From positions 1-9,514 of the forward strand of contig JAJXZK010000277.1 in the NCBI GenBank assembly GCA_021780095.1: a stretch of 9,514 bases of DNA, read 5' to 3'. The notes under the pieces were generated by a model. That model was not told where the DNA came from. It saw only the letters and a list, made by a program, of their open reading frames with translations, and searched no databases. The position numbers and the translations under genes were made by a program. Position 1 is the first letter of the stretch. Every line of letters begins with the position of its first letter. Positions 6,322-9,514 of this stretch are shown here, piece by piece. Source of the stretch: Acidobacteriota bacterium (GTDB lineage: Bacteria; Acidobacteriota; Terriglobia; Terriglobales; Acidobacteriaceae).

Positions 6322-7608
6322 CGCTCGCAGACCTTCCAGTACGACAAACTCAATCGCATGATTACCAGCGAGACGACCTCGACGTACTCCTCCAGCCCGG
6401 GACACTGCTGGGGAGAAGCTTACGTCTACGACAATGTCAATGGAGGCGGCGGAGCGTGGGGCAACCTGACCAACATCAACGTGGCTAACTCGGCGTACAA
6501 TGGCTGCGCGCCGGAATCGCTGAGCCAATCTGTGACTACGAACAACCAAATCTCCGGCTTCTGCTACGATGCCGACGGCAACGGCAACAGGCTGAACGAA
6601 TACGTTTTCTTCGATGGCCAGCGCATCTCACGGATTGATCCCAACGGGAACGTGTATTACTACTACGCGGACCAGGTGGGGAGCACGACGGTGATTACCG
6701 ACGGCAGCGGAAATCCGTGCTACCAGGCTACCTTCACGCCGTACGGGGAGGAGCACGCCACGCAGACCACCTGCCCGCAGAACTACAAATTCACCGGCTA
6801 CGAGCGGGACCCGGAGACGGGGCTGGATTACGCCTTCGCGCGCTATTACAATCCCCGCCTGGGGCGGTTTATGTCCGCCGACCCGCAGACCTGGAACCGT
6901 TACGCCTATGTCCGCAACTCCCCGCTAACTGAAACTGACCCAACTGGCCTGGATCCCAACATTTGCGAAGAGTTCGGCCCGCCCTGCTACGATGCATGGG
7001 ACCCTGGGAGCTCCGTATTTGGTCAGACTGGTTCCCCGATCGCATTTACCATGGAAGCCTTCCTCTCTTTTGGCGTTGGTGCAAACGTATATCCCCCCTC
7101 CAGTGGCGGCGGGGGGATCATCTTCGGCAACGATGAATTCGACGCTCTGCAGGCGGCCGCTAGCGTCCCGCCTCCCGAGGGCGTGTACCAGCCGTACGGA
7201 GTTTTCTCCATTAGCGCGACCGGCTGGAGCTGGTCACCGGATTCATTCACAGGGTTCCAATACACGGATTCGATGGGAGTACAGGCACCTGTGATTTTTA
7301 GTAGCTGGGGTAGTTATTCAACTTGGCTTACCAATATGGCGGTCTACGGAGATGAGTGGAACGCTGAATTGAACGGAGGCGGTGTGCTGCCAGCTCCTCC
7401 TCCAGATTCAGGTGCAAGTGGGGGCTTCAATAACGGTGGGTCGTCGTTAGGCTTTGAATACCATCCGAGCCTGCAGCTCCCGTTCCTGAGCATATGGACC
7501 TCAAAGCGGTTTCAGGCTGCGGTTCGGGCTTGCGTATATGAGGCCGAAGCAGGGGCGTCGTCGTCGGTCCTCCTGTCGTGCCTTTCAAATTCCAGCTTTG
7601 GGTTTTGA
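6322..7608 (+). CDS. RHS repeat-associated core protein, 5'-truncated remnant with unassigned C-terminal tip
   Basis: RHS proteins are very large cell-surface or secreted YD-repeat shells, often carrying a C-terminal toxin. Only the last 429 codons remain. YD-type residues begin at QTFQYDKLNR (6328-6357), then CWGEAYVYDN, GGGGAWGNLT and FCYDADGN. The core follows: EYVFFDGQRISR, a YYYYADQVGSTT stretch, KFTGYERDPETGLDYAFARYYNPRLGRFMSADP in overlapping segments, and DPTGLD (about 6937-6954). The last 216 residues (6961-7608) match no toxin that I recognise. The frame is open back into the tRNA (a GTG at 6169), but there is no credible start with a ribosome site; the first ATG is 6358, inside a YD repeat. 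It is therefore likely a pseudogene or orphan tip. About 80 residues seem missing after FCYDADGN. No immunity gene follows on this strand. Confidence 0.8.
   Translation, partial: RSQTFQYDKLNRMITSETTSTYSSSPGHCWGEAYVYDNVNGGGGAWGNLTNINVANSAYNGCAPESLSQSVTTNNQISGFCYDADGNGNRLNEYVFFDGQRISRIDPNGNVYYYYADQVGSTTVITDGSGNPCYQATFTPYGEEHATQTTCPQNYKFTGYERDPETGLDYAFARYYNPRLGRFMSADPQTWNRYAYVRNSPLTETDPTGLDPNICEEFGPPCYDAWDPGSSVFGQTGSPIAFTMEAFLSFGVGANVYPPSSGGGGIIFGNDEFDALQAAASVPPPEGVYQPYGVFSISATGWSWSPDSFTGFQYTDSMGVQAPVIFSSWGSYSTWLTNMAVYGDEWNAELNGGGVLPAPPPDSGASGGFNNGGSSLGFEYHPSLQLPFLSIWTSKRFQAAVRACVYEAEAGASSSVLLSCLSNSSFGF
6577..6588 (+). repeat. Tandem GGCAAC hexamers at a suspected deletion joint
   Basis: Two adjacent GGCAAC copies encode GNGN just where the RHS remnant jumps from its YD repeat (FCYDADGN) to the later EYVFFDGQR segment. 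Short direct repeats of this kind are typical of slippage or microhomology deletion joints. That reading depends on comparison with remembered family members. Confidence 0.4.
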
Positions 7609-7617
7609 CCCGTTGGA

Positions 7618-9240
7618 CTAGTTGACGGTGAAGGTTGCCGAACGCCAAGGAGTAGTCTCGCCGATAGAGCTGGTTGCCTGAACCTCCAACCGGTAGGAAC
7701 CGCTCGGCAGTGAGCTGACGTCGATCCTGCGGCCGATCGGAATGATCGAATTGCCCACCCGAGTGTATGGAGCAGCGTCCACGGGCTTGATTTGCTTTAC
7801 AACTTTGCCTGTGTTTGCGCTCACGATTCGTAACACTGCTTCTACTTTGGGCTGCGGCTGTTTGGGCCGCAACGGCTCGTAAATCTGGAAGAAGAAGCAA
7901 AAAGGGCTGTTCTTCCGGAAGCGGGTGTTTGCTGCGGGGGTGATTTCGACGCCATCGGAGACGAGCGGAGTGTAGTTCTCAGGCAGGGCAATTGGAGATC
8001 CAGCCAGTTTCATTGGGATGTCAGGAAAATACCCGCCGGAGCTGGAAGGTGATTCCGGCGGCGCCGTTCGCATGTCGCGAAACCTTCTGGCCAGTACGAT
8101 TCCGCTGATGCTTAGTTGCCCGCCGTGGTAGCTCGGTACGGTTACAGACACCGTTGCTCGCCCAAACTTCTTGCCATCCATCAAGCCAACCTGAAGACGA
8201 TATCTGCCAGGAGGTATCTCGACCTGGCTTTCATACCGGAAGGGAGCGTCGAACAGACATTCTTGGTCTTTCTCCGGCACCCTCTGTAGCACGGTCTCCC
8301 ATACGGGCGCAAAGGCGAGCTCGTCTTCCCACATCCGCGCGAGTTCATCACTGAACTGCAGGATCTCTCTTCGGCCATTTCCCAAAAATGTTCCTATAAT
8401 TGCAACACCTTCAGGTGTGGAGGTGCATTTATCGATGGCGGGGTTCGACGGATAGTCCAGGACGATGCGCACTCGTGCGGTGCCGTCCTTTGCAAGCAAA
8501 GGAATTGCCTCCACAGACACAGGCATTTCGCCAGCGTTCGTCCTCTTTTCTAGTTCAGACTCAATCCGCTTCCAGAGCCTCGTCCCCTGCAGCGGATTGG
8601 CTCCCTTTCGCGCGGCATAGCAGTATTCACTTCTGGAGAAAACCAGCGAGTTGGGGCGATCCACCGTGATTTGAAGTTTATGGCAGCTTCCATCGGAAGA
8701 AGGCAACGGTGTATATCCAATCTCGTATCCTGAAAGAGGGGGAAGTTCGGTAACAGGCCACAGTCCTTTATAGTAATCCTCCCAGAGCGGCATGGCCCAA
8801 GTCCCGCCTCCCGCGCTAACAAGTTCCCTGTACTTGCCCAGATTATCCGTCAGGATGGCCGGCCGCTTCTGCCATTCGGAGGCAACGCTTACGATTCTTT
8901 GCTCTCGTCCGTCTTGGAGAATCGTAAAATCCCTCCGGGTGAGGCCGCGCACAGCTATACGCTCCAAGAAATGGAAGTCGCCTTCATTGAGTTTGTGCCA
9001 TGAAACGGCGCGCTTCATGTGGTGAACCTCCGCCACCCTCCGCTTGTCAAGCACGAGAACCGGGACCATGACTTCTTTGGTCTCGACTCGTATGGCCCCG
9101 CCATTCCCCACCTGGGCTAAAACGGGAGCCGAAAGGCACAACAGAACGCTGCCGAGTAGAGCCGAACAACTAACTGTCATCGAGCTGCGGAAGAGGAGTT
9201 GAATGATCGAAGGTCGTGTTGCGATTCGGTTTCCCCACAT
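7618..9240 (-). CDS. Secreted VWFA-related acidobacterial-type protein lacking a visible VWA metal site
   Basis: A 540-residue exported protein of unknown function. The N-terminus has a hydrophobic signal core (about 21-42) ending VLAQ. It then has the opening of VWFA-related acidobacterial proteins: IRVETKEVMVPVLVLD (50-65) and GLTRRDFTILQDGREQRI (99-116). The usual closing segment appears at YEIGYTPLPSSDGSCHKLQI (172-191), ending SRSEYCYA. Between them, where family members carry a DxSxS metal-binding VWA core, there are only about 55 residues and no such motif. The C-terminal half is beta-rich, with YRL-type strands (347-349, 516-519). The start is uncertain: ATG 9240 supplies basic residues ahead of the signal core but has a weak ribosome site; ATG 9180 forms an ATGA overlap with the upstream stop but would lack those residues. 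It converges on the RHS remnant with 9 bases between stops. Confidence 0.75.
   Translation of the reverse strand: MWGNRIATRPSIIQLLFRSSMTVSCSALLGSVLLCLSAPVLAQVGNGGAIRVETKEVMVPVLVLDKRRVAEVHHMKRAVSWHKLNEGDFHFLERIAVRGLTRRDFTILQDGREQRIVSVASEWQKRPAILTDNLGKYRELVSAGGGTWAMPLWEDYYKGLWPVTELPPLSGYEIGYTPLPSSDGSCHKLQITVDRPNSLVFSRSEYCYAARKGANPLQGTRLWKRIESELEKRTNAGEMPVSVEAIPLLAKDGTARVRIVLDYPSNPAIDKCTSTPEGVAIIGTFLGNGRREILQFSDELARMWEDELAFAPVWETVLQRVPEKDQECLFDAPFRYESQVEIPPGRYRLQVGLMDGKKFGRATVSVTVPSYHGGQLSISGIVLARRFRDMRTAPPESPSSSGGYFPDIPMKLAGSPIALPENYTPLVSDGVEITPAANTRFRKNSPFCFFFQIYEPLRPKQPQPKVEAVLRIVSANTGKVVKQIKPVDAAPYTRVGNSIIPIGRRIDVSSLPSGSYRLEVQATSSIGETTPWRSATFTVN
9177..9180 (-). promoter_or_regulatory. ATGA stop/start overlap, possible translational coupling
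   Basis: The nuclease-like frame stops with TGA (9179-9177), and an in-frame ATG of the VWFA-related gene occupies 9180-9178, giving the four-base ATGA common in coupled gene pairs. No ribosome site precedes this ATG, which fits reinitiation. It competes with ATG 9240 as the true start. Confidence 0.4.
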
Positions 9241-9514
9241 GCGGCAATCTTAATGCGAATCGCAGCAAGGCGGAAATGGTTCGCTAGTTCTTGGCTTTTA
9301 TCTGACACGCGTCTGTCGAGTGTGCGGATTCGTGCCTCGGCCGTGGAGCGAAGCCACTTGAACACCGCCCTCGTCGCTTCGAGGTCTTCTTCGTTGTAAG
9401 CGAGAATTTCGCCGATCAACTCTGGCCTCCTACGGTCCCGGCGCCCAATCTGTTTACAATGATCTTCTTCACTATCCAAACGAATTGGCGAATCTTCCTT
9501 ACGCGGGCTGGAAG
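9177..9514 (-). CDS. C-terminal end of a RecB-like / DEDDy-type nuclease protein (partial)
   Basis: The frame is open from the right edge to a TGA at 9177, so the start lies outside the window; the TTG at 9479 is just an internal codon. The telling stretch is ELIGEILAYNEEDLEATRAV followed by FKWLRS. YNEED (Tyr codon at 9398, Asp codon at 9384-9386) fits the YxxxD motif III of DEDDy 3'-5' exonucleases and the closing helix of RNase H-like domains in RecB-like nucleases such as the TM0106 family. A tail of about 65 residues, rich in Arg and Ser, follows; it has no recognised motif and may be an extension past the ancestral end. The stop overlaps the ATG at 9180 of the VWFA-related gene as ATGA, so the two may be co-transcribed and translationally coupled. 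Family choice rests on one motif. Confidence 0.5.
   Translation of the reverse strand, partial: SSPRKEDSPIRLDSEEDHCKQIGRRDRRRPELIGEILAYNEEDLEATRAVFKWLRSTAEARIRTLDRRVSDKSQELANHFRLAAIRIKIAACGETESQHDLRSFNSSSAAR

Noticed and set aside
7600..7611. Small hairpin GGGT-TTTG-ACCC over the RHS stop as a shared terminator
   Set aside because: The stem is only 4 bp and no T tract follows on either strand.

Overview
The window suggests a soil-type acidobacterium. This is inference from content: a DUF3857/transglutaminase/TPR secreted protein, a protein of the VWFA-related type common in Acidobacteria, a PQQ dehydrogenase, and an RHS fragment with the CWGEAY...YDN...GGGAWGNLT wording I associate with acidobacterial RHS proteins. 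I recognise no complete mobile element, CRISPR array, rRNA or phage gene.

Layout. (1) 1-591, minus: N-terminal third of a secreted PQQ-dependent dehydrogenase that runs off the left edge, with a 277-base spacer behind it. (2) 869-4111, minus: a 1080-residue exported protein with a DUF3857-like beta region, a transglutaminase-like domain with an intact Cys-His-Asp triad, about eight TPRs and a Cys-containing C-terminal cap. (3) 4112-4476: a 365-base gene-free stretch rich in inverted repeats, including a probable terminator for the gene to its right. (4) 4477-5850, minus: a likely two-gene operon, an MscS-family mechanosensitive channel followed by a small cytosolic helical protein of unknown role, read from an extended -10 promoter. 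(5) 5995-6217, plus: a sigma70-like promoter, a leader of about 110 nt with a hairpin, and a tRNA-Arg(CCG) with encoded CCA. (6) 6322-7608, plus: a 5'-truncated RHS fragment starting about 100 bases after the tRNA 3' end; it looks internally deleted and carries an unassigned C-terminal tip. (7) 7618-9240, minus: a secreted VWFA-related protein that seems to have lost the metal-binding core of its VWA domain, converging on the RHS fragment with 9 bases between stops. (8) 9177-9514, minus: the C-terminal end of a nuclease-like protein with a YxxxD motif, whose stop forms an ATGA overlap with an internal ATG of gene 7.

How the parts relate. The left part (1-6217) reads as ordinary chromosome: envelope and periplasmic functions (PQQ oxidation, transglutaminase/TPR, osmotic channel) plus a tRNA. 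The stretch right of the tRNA reads as accessory DNA: an RHS piece with no start of its own, in the classic position for tRNA-targeted insertion, then a reduced VWFA-like gene and a nuclease-like gene. No integrase and no convincing attachment repeat are visible, so the island reading is a hypothesis. I found no clearly new multi-gene system; the best leads are the tRNA/RHS junction, the unassigned RHS tip, and the VWFA-like protein without its metal site.
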